DNA of 9,419 bases, from positions 1-9,419 of the forward strand of contig JAXDBZ010000264.1 of the NCBI GenBank assembly GCA_034678345.1, given 5' to 3'. The notes under the pieces are model-generated. The model was not told the DNA's origin. It made no database searches and saw nothing but the letters and a program-made list of their open reading frames with translations. How positions within the stretch are numbered: the stretch's first letter is position 1; each line of letters begins with the position of its first letter. Position numbers and translations under genes: made by a program. This document shows positions 1-8,000 of the stretch, piece after piece. Origin of the DNA: JANXPZ01 sp034678345. GTDB lineage: Bacteria; Eisenbacteria; RBG-16-71-46.

Positions 1-13
1 CATCCCGGCCTCC
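1..13 (-). promoter_or_regulatory. Possible RBS and start codon of a divergent gene at the left edge
   Basis: On the minus strand a GGAGG (13 down to 9) is followed after 5 nt by an ATG (3 to 1), which is ideal Shine-Dalgarno geometry. A gene running leftwards out of the window would start here. Only the start codon is inside the window, so the product cannot be judged. The signal is short and could be chance in GC-rich DNA. Confidence 0.35.
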
Positions 14-77
14 ATGCGTGGCGGCGGGCGGGCCGGTCCCGCCGTCGCGGGGCCCGCGCCGTTCCGCGTCCGCCCAG

Positions 78-107
78 AGGGAACCCCCGCAGCTGGGGTC
101 CTGTCAA
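78..107 (-). promoter_or_regulatory. Candidate leftward promoter with perfect -35 TTGACA
   Basis: The minus strand has a consensus TTGACA at 107-102. At 18 bp spacing it is followed by TTCCCT (83-78), a poor -10 keeping only the first and last T of TATAAT. It would serve the possible leftward gene starting at position 3, with a leader of about 70 nt. The -35 is notable in DNA this GC-rich, but the -10 is weak. Confidence 0.25.
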
Positions 108-217
108 TGGCCGGATGACGCCGCCGCGGGGTCGGGGGCGGCCGCCCGCCGGGCGCCGCGCGCCCGTGCCCCGCCCGAGTGCGCTCGTGCGCTTCCCCGG
201 CGTGCCCCCGCCGCATC

Positions 218-226
218 TGCTAGCCT
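218..226 (+). promoter_or_regulatory. Extended -10 promoter element upstream of the M2 peptidase gene
   Basis: TGC-TAGCCT forms an extended -10 (TGn motif plus a hexamer keeping T1, A2 and T6), about 73 nt before the ATG at 300. No good -35 lies 17 bp upstream, as is usual for extended -10 promoters. The rest of 1-299 is GC-rich DNA in which I see no supported gene; long open frames there have no Shine-Dalgarno site. Confidence 0.4.
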
Positions 227-299
227 GCGTCCCATCCACGCGCGGCGGGCGGCGGGCCGGAGCGACCCGGGCGTCCCCGCGCCATCCTGGGAGAGACCG

Positions 300-2120
300 A
301 TGAGTCGCATGTCCCCTGCGGTCCGGCTGGCCCTGACGCTCGCCCTGGCCGCGGTCGCCCTCGCCCCGGCGGCCGTCCCGTGCCGTGCCCAGACCCCGCC
401 CGCGGCCTCGGCGCTGCAGCAGCGGGCCGACCGCTTCCTCGAGGTCGTCAACTCCGTCTACCAGGCCGTGATCACCGTGGAGCAGAACGCCCTGTGGGAC
501 GCCTCCACGGACGTCACCCCGGAGCACGACGCCGCCGCCGACGTCGCGAGCAAGGCGCGCGCCGCCTTCACCGGCAGTCCGGCGCTGATTCGCGAGGCCC
601 GTGCTCTGCTCGAGCACCGCGCCGAGCTGGCGCCGCTCACCGTGCGGCAGCTCGAACGCGTGCTGCTCAACGCGGCCGAAGGGCCGATGACGGACCAGGA
701 ACTGGTGAGGGAGCGCATCGAGGCCGAGACGCGGCAGCTCTCGACCATGAACGGCTTCACCTTCACCCTGGACGGGAAGCCGGTCACGCCGAACCAGATG
801 GACGACCAGCTCGAGCAGCGGACCGACCTCGACGCGCGCCGCGCCGTGTGGGAGGCCTCGAAGCAGTCGGGGCCCGCGCTGCGTCCCGGGCTCGAGCGCC
901 TGCAGGGGCTGCGCAACCGGGTCGCGGGCGAGCTCGGCTACCCGGACTACTTCGCCCTCCAGGTGGCGAAGCACGACATGACCACCGACGAGATGGTGCG
1001 CATGAACGAGGAGTTCCTGCGGGTGCTGAAGCCGCTCTACCTGCAGCTCCACACCTGGGTGAAACACGAGCTGGCCAAGAAGTACGGTCAGCCCGTGCCG
1101 AAGCGCATCCCGGCGCACTGGATCCCGAACCGCTGGTCGCAGGAGTGGAACGGGATGGTGGCCTCGGCCAGCCTCGACGCCGCCTTCGAGCGCCACGACC
1201 CGGTGTGGGTGGTGCGGACGGCGGAGGGCTTCTGGCAGGGGCTGGGTCTGGAGCCGCTGCCGGCCTCGTTCTGGGAGAAGTCGGACCTCTACCCGGTGCA
1301 GCCGGGCGAGACCCGCAAGAAGAACTCGCACGCCTACAGCTGGCACGTGGACCTCGAGCGCGACATCCGCTCGCTGATGAGCGTGCAGGCCGACGAGGGC
1401 TGGTTCGGCACCGCGCACCACGAGACCGGTCACGGCCACTACAGCCTGTGCACCGTGCGCCCCGAGGTCCCGACGCTGCTGCGCAACGGCGCCAGCCCGT
1501 CGTTCGACGAGGCCATCGCCACGCTGGGCGAGCTGGCGGCACAGCAGCCCGGCTACCTCGAGTCCCTCGGCCTGCTGCCGAAGCGCCGCCAGCGCGACGA
1601 GATCACGCCGCTGCTGCGGCTGGCCCTGGCCGACATCCCCTTCATGTTCTGGGCCTCGGGGGTGATGACGCACTGGGAGGCCGACCTCTACGCGCACGGC
1701 CTGCCGCCCGACGAGTGGAACGCCCGCTGGTGGCGCTACGTCGCCGACTACCAGGGCGTGGAGCCGCCGGCGCCGCGGGGCGAGGAGTTCTGCGACGCCG
1801 CGACCAAGACGCACGTCAACGACTTCCCCGCCTACTACTACTCGTACGCCGTGGCCAAGGTGCTCACCTACCAGCTCAACGACCACATCGCGCGGAAGAT
1901 CCTGAAGTCCGACCCGCGCCGCTGCACCTACGCGGGCCGGCGCGAGGTGGGCACCTTCCTCGCCGGCATGATGCGCAAGGGCGCGACCGAGGACTGGCGC
2001 ACGGTGCTGCGCGCGGCCACGGGCGAGGAGCTCTCGACCCGGGCGATGGTCGAGTACTACGCCCCGCTCATGAAGTGGCTCGAGAGGCAGAACCGGGGCC
2101 GGACGATCGGCTGGGAGTAG
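300..2120 (+). CDS. Secreted M2-family zinc peptidyl-dipeptidase (ACE-like)
   Basis: 606 aa. The ATG at 300 is chosen because GGGAG (289-293) lies 6 nt upstream and a signal peptide follows at once: basic start, Ala/Leu-rich core, likely cleavage after Cys-Arg-Ala near residue 30. The same frame is open back to 18, but that part is low-complexity Arg/Ala/Pro. HETGH (374-378) supplies two zinc histidines and catalytic Glu375; Glu404 in the FDEAIA context is the expected third ligand. His344, Lys503, His505 and Tyr512 match the order and spacing of human testis ACE His353, Lys511, His513 and Tyr520, and the C-terminal 100 residues also look ACE-like. Family members remove C-terminal dipeptides from peptides. 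The likely location is periplasmic or extracellular. The gene is monocistronic and convergent with the metalloprotease gene, with a hairpin between them. The fold call is firm; the substrate is unknown. Confidence 0.93.
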   Translation: MSRMSPAVRLALTLALAAVALAPAAVPCRAQTPPAASALQQRADRFLEVVNSVYQAVITVEQNALWDASTDVTPEHDAAADVASKARAAFTGSPALIREARALLEHRAELAPLTVRQLERVLLNAAEGPMTDQELVRERIEAETRQLSTMNGFTFTLDGKPVTPNQMDDQLEQRTDLDARRAVWEASKQSGPALRPGLERLQGLRNRVAGELGYPDYFALQVAKHDMTTDEMVRMNEEFLRVLKPLYLQLHTWVKHELAKKYGQPVPKRIPAHWIPNRWSQEWNGMVASASLDAAFERHDPVWVVRTAEGFWQGLGLEPLPASFWEKSDLYPVQPGETRKKNSHAYSWHVDLERDIRSLMSVQADEGWFGTAHHETGHGHYSLCTVRPEVPTLLRNGASPSFDEAIATLGELAAQQPGYLESLGLLPKRRQRDEITPLLRLALADIPFMFWASGVMTHWEADLYAHGLPPDEWNARWWRYVADYQGVEPPAPRGEEFCDAATKTHVNDFPAYYYSYAVAKVLTYQLNDHIARKILKSDPRRCTYAGRREVGTFLAGMMRKGATEDWRTVLRAATGEELSTRAMVEYYAPLMKWLERQNRGRTIGWE

Positions 2121-2138
2121 CCGGCTGGCAAGACGGAT

Positions 2139-2166
2139 AGGCCCCCGGGGGAGACCCCGGGGGCCT
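2139..2166. terminator. Bidirectional hairpin terminator between convergent genes
   Basis: A perfect 12-bp inverted repeat (2139-2150 pairs with 2155-2166) closes a GAGA tetraloop in the 66-nt gap between the M2 gene (+) and the metalloprotease gene (-). Neither side has a U-tract, so it is either a U-less intrinsic terminator or an RNA 3'-end stabiliser serving both transcripts. Confidence 0.75.
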
Positions 2167-2186
2167 TCGCCGTTCCCGCGGCGGCG

Positions 2187-3893
2187 CTACCGGACGAAGA
2201 CGATCCGCCGGGACAGCGTCGTCCCGCCCAGCCGCAGCCGGGTGAAGTACACGCCCGCCTGCACCGGGTGCCCGTCGTCGCCCGCGCCGTCCCACACCGT
2301 GACGTGCTCGCCGGCCGGCAGGGCGGAGCGCAGCAACTGGCGCACCGGCCGCCCGGCGACGTCGAAGACGGCGAGGTCGGCCTCGCCGGCGGCCGGCATG
2401 AGGAAGCGGATCGAGGTCGAGTGCGCGAACGGGTTGGGGCGGTTCGCCAGCAGTGCGGCGTACGGCGCCGGCTCGGTCGCCGGCACGCCGGTGGTGCGCG
2501 GCAGCCAGCCCATGTCCTCGAAGGCGTAGCGCGTGAGGTCCACGCTCGTGGTGAGGTCGTCGTTGATGGACGGCTCCATGAGCAGGTTGGGTGAGCAGCT
2601 CACGTCGAAGTGCGAGACCGAGGAGCCCGACTGGTAGGGGTTGGGCGTGTACATCATCACCCGGCCCTCCGGGTCGGCCCCGGCCATCAGGTCGGGATCC
2701 ACCATCAGGGTCACGTTGAGGCCGCCGGCGATCGCTGCCTTGAGCGTCGCACCGTCGGCCTGGGTCACGCGGACCGCGGGGATGACGATGGTGGGGTCGT
2801 CGCCGCCCAGCCCGGGCGGCGGCGCGCCCGCGGCGTTGTCCGCCACGATCACGGCGATGGCGCCGGCGTCCTGGCAGGCCTTCACCTTGACGGTGAAGGT
2901 GCAGGTGCCGCGGTCCACGATGGCGATCCTGCCGGCCATCTCGGCGCCGTTGGTGATGGCCGAGCAGGCGTCGTTGTAGGGCGAGACGGCGTCCACGCCG
3001 AGCACGACGTCCCCGGTCACCCCCGGGTACGCGAGCGCCGGGCCGAAGGAGGCGGTGCCGACGTCGTAGTCCCCGGCAATCGCGGCAGGCGGGTTCACGC
3101 GCAGCAGCGGCCGGCCGTAGTCCAGAGTCAGTGGCGCCATGAACCGCACCGCGTCGCCGTCCCAGAGCAGCTTGTAGGGGAGGATGGCCGAGGCGGCCCG
3201 CTGGCCGCTGGACTCCTCGTTCCAGTGCAGGCCGGTGGTCGCATCGTAGAGGAAGCGGCAGAAGATGTCCGGGTAGCCGTTGTAGAGGGTCCCGGTGGTG
3301 CCGCTGGCGAAGGTCTGGAAGCCAAGCCCGTGCCCCATCTCGTGCAGCAGCACGGCCAGCAGGTCGATCTGGCTGGCGCTCTCGTTGTTGTCGAGGCCGT
3401 AGTACCACGAGTAGCCGTCCATGCAGCCGGCGTTGCCGATGCTCGAGTTGAACTTGGCGTTCATGTCGGAGTTCGAGCCGTCGAGGTCGTACCCGGCCAG
3501 CTTGTTGGCCAGGGCCTGGCAGTACCAGGTGTTCGTGTACTCGGCGCCGCTGAAGTTGCGGTGGACCGTGGCCGCGCCGCAGCTGCCCAGCACGGCGCTA
3601 GTCGAGGTGCAGGTGAGCGGGTTGAAGTTCGCGTTGACCAGGATCGTCACGTCGCTGGGCAGCAGCGCACCCCAGATCGCCGCGGCCTGCTGGAAGACGA
3701 TCAGGCGCTGCTGGCCGATGGTGGTGCCGCTGTTGCCGCCCACCGGGGTGGCGGGTGTCGCGTCGTTGAAGCCCTCCCCGGCGGCATCGAGGTTGACGAT
3801 GGTGATGGTCGAGGCCTGCGCCAGCGTCGCGGCGCAGACGAGAGCGAGAGCCAGCAGCAGGCGGCCGAGACGGGGGAGGAGGCGAGTGGTCAT
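2187..3893 (-). CDS. Secreted PA-domain metzincin-like metalloprotease with C-terminal FlgD-like domain
   Basis: 568 aa. Residues 1-27 are a signal peptide (cleavage after Ala-Gln-Ala). HEMGHGLGF (184-192) is the zinc helix, with Glu185 the catalytic base. The usual third metzincin His position holds Thr194. A protease-associated (PA) domain follows at about 270-400, with GRIAIVDRGTCTF at 321-333. Then SHFD (His428) and NLLMEP (Met439) occur 11 residues apart, the His-to-Met-turn spacing of leishmanolysin, followed by AFEDMGW (457-463). I infer that the PA domain is inserted in the catalytic domain. Residues 484-568 start with NRPNPF and form an FlgD-like Ig domain, typical of cell-surface or sorting tails in FCB-group bacteria. 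Nine cysteines in the predicted mature chain suggest disulfides. The start is set by GGAGGAGAG (3908-3900), which lies within the last codons of the upstream gene 2 nt away. Expected role: extracellular endoprotease. Substrate unknown. Confidence 0.9.
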   Translation of the reverse strand: MTTRLLPRLGRLLLALALVCAATLAQASTITIVNLDAAGEGFNDATPATPVGGNSGTTIGQQRLIVFQQAAAIWGALLPSDVTILVNANFNPLTCTSTSAVLGSCGAATVHRNFSGAEYTNTWYCQALANKLAGYDLDGSNSDMNAKFNSSIGNAGCMDGYSWYYGLDNNESASQIDLLAVLLHEMGHGLGFQTFASGTTGTLYNGYPDIFCRFLYDATTGLHWNEESSGQRAASAILPYKLLWDGDAVRFMAPLTLDYGRPLLRVNPPAAIAGDYDVGTASFGPALAYPGVTGDVVLGVDAVSPYNDACSAITNGAEMAGRIAIVDRGTCTFTVKVKACQDAGAIAVIVADNAAGAPPPGLGGDDPTIVIPAVRVTQADGATLKAAIAGGLNVTLMVDPDLMAGADPEGRVMMYTPNPYQSGSSVSHFDVSCSPNLLMEPSINDDLTTSVDLTRYAFEDMGWLPRTTGVPATEPAPYAALLANRPNPFAHSTSIRFLMPAAGEADLAVFDVAGRPVRQLLRSALPAGEHVTVWDGAGDDGHPVQAGVYFTRLRLGGTTLSRRIVFVR

Positions 3894-3895
3894 GG

Positions 3896-4360
3896 CTATC
3901 TCTCCTCCAGCGTCGGGGTGGGAGCGGGCGTGGTGAGCGCGCGGAGCAGCGCCGGCGCCTCGTCCACGCTGGTGAAGACGCGGCCGCCCAGAGGATCGAG
4001 GCGGACGACCGTGAACGTCTGGTAGCGGCCCTGCAGGTCCGACATCCACGAGCCGTCGGGCAGCTGGACCTGGGTGAGACCCTCGGAGGTGTGCAGCAGG
4101 CCGGTGCGCTCCGCCGCGCTCAGCTCCAGCATCTGCGCGGCCGTGGGCATGCCCAGCCGGCCCGTCTCGGGATCGATCCCGACGACCATGCCGGCCGGCA
4201 CGGGTGCGGGCGCGACCGCCGTGGGGACCGCGGCCCGCTTGCGCGGGCGCCGCTTCGTGCCCTTGGCTTCGGCCGGGGCGACCAGCGACAACGCCAGGGC
4301 CGCGACGAGAAGCGCGGTGACGAGGTGGACCATGCGGGGGGAGAGGCGAGGCCGGTTCAT
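3896..4360 (-). CDS. Small secreted protein of unknown function, partner of the PA metalloprotease
   Basis: 154 aa; I do not recognise a named family. The start is the ATG at 4360, with AAAGGA 6 nt upstream; the alternative Met10 lacks a Shine-Dalgarno site. Residues 1-32 form a signal peptide ending Ala-Glu-Ala. A basic stretch (33-43) and an Ala/Pro/Val linker follow. The compact part at about 57-130 contains GIDPETGRLGMPT (61-73), then GLTQVQLPDGSWMSDLQGRY and a short valine-rich strand, and looks like a small beta-rich fold. The tail is Pro/Thr-rich. There is no cysteine and no obvious catalytic motif. It is the first gene of a two-gene operon with the metalloprotease, with a 2-nt gap. 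Possible roles are a trans-acting inhibitor, folding helper or substrate-binding accessory of the protease; these are guesses from position and export only. Confidence 0.82.
   Translation of the reverse strand: MNRPRLSPRMVHLVTALLVAALALSLVAPAEAKGTKRRPRKRAAVPTAVAPAPVPAGMVVGIDPETGRLGMPTAAQMLELSAAERTGLLHTSEGLTQVQLPDGSWMSDLQGRYQTFTVVRLDPLGGRVFTSVDEAPALLRALTTPAPTPTLEER
3899..3908 (-). promoter_or_regulatory. RBS of the metalloprotease, embedded in the upstream gene
   Basis: GGAGGAGAGA on the minus strand is formed by the codons for the final Leu-Glu-Glu-Arg of the small secreted protein. It ends 5 nt before the protease ATG at 3893. The upstream stop codon (3898-3896) and this ATG are 2 nt apart, so translational coupling is likely. 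Confidence 0.75.
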
Positions 4361-4431
4361 GGGTGTTCCTTTCGAACGGTGTCGCGACCAGGCTCGACGA
4401 AGGCCCGTGCGGGCGCCGGATATGTCCCCCC

Positions 4432-4460
4432 ATTATCGGCTCGATCGGCGCGGCTCTCCA
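4432..4460 (-). promoter_or_regulatory. Promoter for the small protein-metalloprotease operon
   Basis: On the minus strand, TGGAGA (4460-4455, 4 of 6 matches to TTGACA) is separated by 17 bp from GATAAT (4437-4432, 5 of 6 matches to TATAAT). The leader would be about 65 nt before the ATG at 4360. The AT-rich -10 stands out strongly in this GC background. Confidence 0.55.
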
Positions 4461-4644
4461 GCCCAAAGGCCGGCGGTGTGGTGATGCCCGCTGCGCTTAG
4501 CGGTTGCCAGGACAATGGATTGGGTCCGCCACCTCCAGCGTTGCGGGAGCCCGGCCGGCCGCCCGCGGCGATACCGGCCCGCGGCACCACGCGCGCCCGG
4601 GCCGCGCCGGGCCGCCCGGCGGCCACGCTCGTCCGGTACGCCAC

Positions 4645-4673
4645 TCGTCCCGCGGCGCGCCGCGGGCTAAGAT
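4645..4673 (+). promoter_or_regulatory. Promoter of the S9 peptidase gene
   Basis: TAAGAT (4668-4673) is a reasonable -10, 39 nt before the ATG at 4713. At 17 bp spacing the -35 would be TCGTCC (4645-4650), only 3 of 6 matches, so the promoter may be weak or need an activator. A perfect palindrome fills the spacer. Confidence 0.45.
4649..4666. repeat. 18-bp perfect palindrome inside the S9 promoter (possible operator)
   Basis: CCCGCGGCGCGCCGCGGG is identical to its own reverse complement. It fills the gap between the putative -35 and -10, where a bound dimeric regulator would block RNA polymerase. Perfect GC palindromes of this length are not very rare in such GC-rich DNA, so the regulatory reading rests on position. 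Confidence 0.4.
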
Positions 4674-4712
4674 GCCGCGTCCGTTCGCGCCGCCATCCAC
4701 CGGGAGGTCCTC

Positions 4713-6779
<2,067 letters not shown>

Positions 6780-6802
6780 GTCGGCCTGCCGGGCGCCCGG
6801 TA

Positions 6803-6847
6803 ACGCACGAAGGCCCGCGGAGCGAACCTCCGCGGGCCTTCGTGCGT
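6803..6847. terminator. Bidirectional 20-bp perfect hairpin terminator
   Basis: The arms 6803-6822 and 6828-6847 pair perfectly over 20 bp around the 5-nt loop CGAAC. The hairpin sits in the 82-nt gap between the convergent S9 gene (+) and coiled-coil gene (-). There is no U-run on either side. Its length, perfection and position make it the clearest transcription-end signal in the window. Confidence 0.85.
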
Positions 6848-6861
6848 CCGGCGGGGCCGGG

Positions 6862-7734
6862 CTACTTCGTCATGAGGACCAGGTGGCGGACCTTGCGGAA
6901 CTCCCGCGCGTCGAGCACGTGCAGATCCATGTGGTCGCCGGTGAGCTTCAGCTCGTAGCTCGAGAGCGGCTGGCCGGTGAGCACCTGCACCTTGGCGGCC
7001 GTGGTGGGCACCACCGTCTCGCGGTCGGTGTCGAGCGGACGGAACTGGCTCTCGTCGTAGCTGCCGGTGAGGGTGAGGGTCCGCCCGATGCCCAGCAGCC
7101 CGCCCTTCGAGGCGATGACGCCCATCTTGAGCAGCTCGCTCTTCGTGCCGACCACGTAGTACACGGTGGCCAGCTCGCTGCGCCGCTGCTCGAGCGACTC
7201 GTCCTGGACGCGGATGGTCTCCTGGTTCTGCTGCACCTCCGTCTGCAGGCCGGTGACCGTCGTCCGCAGCGAGTCCACCTGGCCCGCCAGCTGGGCGATG
7301 TAGGTCTCCTTCTGCAGCGCCTGCTCCTTGAGGTCGCTGATCATGCGCTCGAGGCTCGCCACCTGCAGGCCGCTCTTCTTCAGGCTCGACTCCAGCCGGC
7401 GGATGCGGTCCTTGTTGCGCTGCAGGCTGGCGTTCAGCAGGGCGACGCGCTCCAGGGCGTCGCGCCGCATCGCCTCGGTCACCTTGAGCTCGGACTGGGC
7501 GCCGGCGGAGAGCATCCGCACGGTCGTGTCGCCGGCGGAGATGGCGTTCAGGCTGTCCTGGATCTCGGTGATGGCGTTGAAGGCCTCGGCGTAGCCGGCG
7601 CGGGAGGTCTCCTCGGCGGTCTTCAGGTTGGCGTAGTCCGCGGACTTCCGCTGGTAGCCGACGAAGAGCGCGACGGCGAGGCCGACCAGCACCACGATGG
7701 CAGCGATCAGGGCGTACAGGACGGATTTGCGCAT
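6862..7734 (-). CDS. Membrane-anchored coiled-coil protein of unknown function
   Basis: 290 aa. The start is the ATG at 7734, with AAGGAG 3 nt upstream and a second GAGGAG 11 nt upstream. The frame is open 47 codons further but reads as low-complexity there. Residues 6-26 form one transmembrane helix after a short basic start, so the bulk should lie outside the cytoplasm. Residues about 33-64 and 93-190 are heptad-like, rich in Leu, Glu, Gln and Arg, and should form coiled coils. Residues 188-290 look globular and begin ELATVYYVVGTKSELLKMGV, a stretch I recall from uncharacterised FCB-group proteins of the same layout; this is memory, not a search. No enzyme motif is seen. A structural or envelope-tethering role is plausible. 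Convergent with the S9 gene and divergent from the ATPase gene, so no operon partner. Confidence 0.85.
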   Translation of the reverse strand: MRKSVLYALIAAIVVLVGLAVALFVGYQRKSADYANLKTAEETSRAGYAEAFNAITEIQDSLNAISAGDTTVRMLSAGAQSELKVTEAMRRDALERVALLNASLQRNKDRIRRLESSLKKSGLQVASLERMISDLKEQALQKETYIAQLAGQVDSLRTTVTGLQTEVQQNQETIRVQDESLEQRRSELATVYYVVGTKSELLKMGVIASKGGLLGIGRTLTLTGSYDESQFRPLDTDRETVVPTTAAKVQVLTGQPLSSYELKLTGDHMDLHVLDAREFRKVRHLVLMTK

Positions 7735-7778
7735 GGTCTCCTTCTCTCCTCTGGATCCGGTCGGGATCGCCGTCGGGC

Positions 7779-7797
7779 ACCCACGTGCGGCGTGGGT
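7779..7797. repeat. Small hairpin in the leader of the coiled-coil gene
   Basis: A 7-bp perfect inverted repeat, ACCCACG (7779-7785) with CGTGGGT (7791-7797), surrounds a 5-nt loop. It lies in the predicted 5' leader of the coiled-coil gene, about 45 nt before its ATG. It may be a leader structure or chance pairing in GC-rich DNA. Confidence 0.35.
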
Positions 7798-7827
7798 CGC
7801 GGCCCGGGCCCGACCGGGCGCCGGGGG

Positions 7828-7868
7828 CCGACCCGGGCAGGGCGTCAGAGTAGTCACGCCCGGGTCGG
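7828..7868. repeat. 11-bp inverted repeat flanking the -10 of the coiled-coil gene
   Basis: CCGACCCGGGC (7828-7838) and GCCCGGGTCGG (7858-7868) are perfect reverse complements separated by 19 bp. The -10 hexamer of the minus-strand promoter (7852-7847) sits at the centre, and the half-sites lie 30 bp centre to centre, about three helical turns. This geometry suits a dimeric regulator, but that is inference only. Confidence 0.4.
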
Positions 7869-7875
7869 GAGGCAA
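7847..7875 (-). promoter_or_regulatory. Promoter of the coiled-coil gene
   Basis: TTGCCT (7875-7870, 4 of 6 matches to TTGACA), 17 bp, then TACTCT (7852-7847, 3 of 6 matches) on the minus strand. The leader would be about 105 nt. The spacing is optimal but the -10 is weak, as common in high-GC genomes. Confidence 0.45.
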
Positions 7876-7956
7876 CCGCGTTCCCGGGCCGTCCCCCGGC
7901 GCGGGGCACCGGTCCGGCGGCCGGCTGGGGGCTTTCCCCCGGGTCCATCGCCGGGG

Positions 7957-7962
7957 TAGATT
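7957..7962 (+). promoter_or_regulatory. -10 element of the HerA-like ATPase gene
   Basis: TAGATT lies 38 nt before the ATG at 8001, almost the same distance as the -10 of the S9 gene from its start. The best -35 is TTTCCC at 7933-7938 with 18 bp spacing, a weak match. Confidence 0.45.
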
Positions 7963-8000
7963 GGCCGCCGTCCGCCCCGCGCACCGCCCAGGAGGTTCCC

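Larger units (their letters stand above)
4361..4712. other. 352-bp divergent intergenic region
   Basis: This lies between the start of the small secreted protein operon (-) and the S9 peptidase gene (+). It holds a candidate promoter for each direction, an 18-bp palindrome just before the S9 -10 element, and a 7-bp inverted repeat with a 3-nt spacer at 4605-4621. I find no supported small gene, RNA gene or known riboswitch motif in it. Confidence 0.6.

Noticed and set aside
18..299. N-terminal extension of the M2 peptidase frame to position 18
   Set aside because: It is low-complexity Arg/Ala/Pro with no Shine-Dalgarno site, while the ATG at 300 has both an RBS and an immediate signal peptide.
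380..2140. Second long plus-strand frame over the M2 gene
   Set aside because: Its translation is repetitive Arg/Ala/Gly/Pro, the usual shadow of a GC-rich gene, with no domain.
3831..3893. Lipoprotein signal at Cys20 of the metalloprotease
   Set aside because: The residues before Cys20 (Ala-Leu-Val) do not fit a lipobox, which needs Gly, Ala or Ser at -1; an Ala-Gln-Ala signal peptidase I site follows.
2610..4025. Long plus-strand frame opposite the metalloprotease
   Set aside because: Val/Gly/Arg-rich antisense shadow; the minus strand carries the signal peptide, zinc motif and PA domain.
4361..4712. Riboswitch or small RNA in the long divergent gap
   Set aside because: I looked for familiar conserved aptamer motifs on both strands and found none; only promoter elements and GC palindromes are visible.
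7926..7941. GGGGG-N4-CCCCC dyad near the ATPase promoter
   Set aside because: Short, GC-only and close to background expectation in this DNA; no related copy seen elsewhere.
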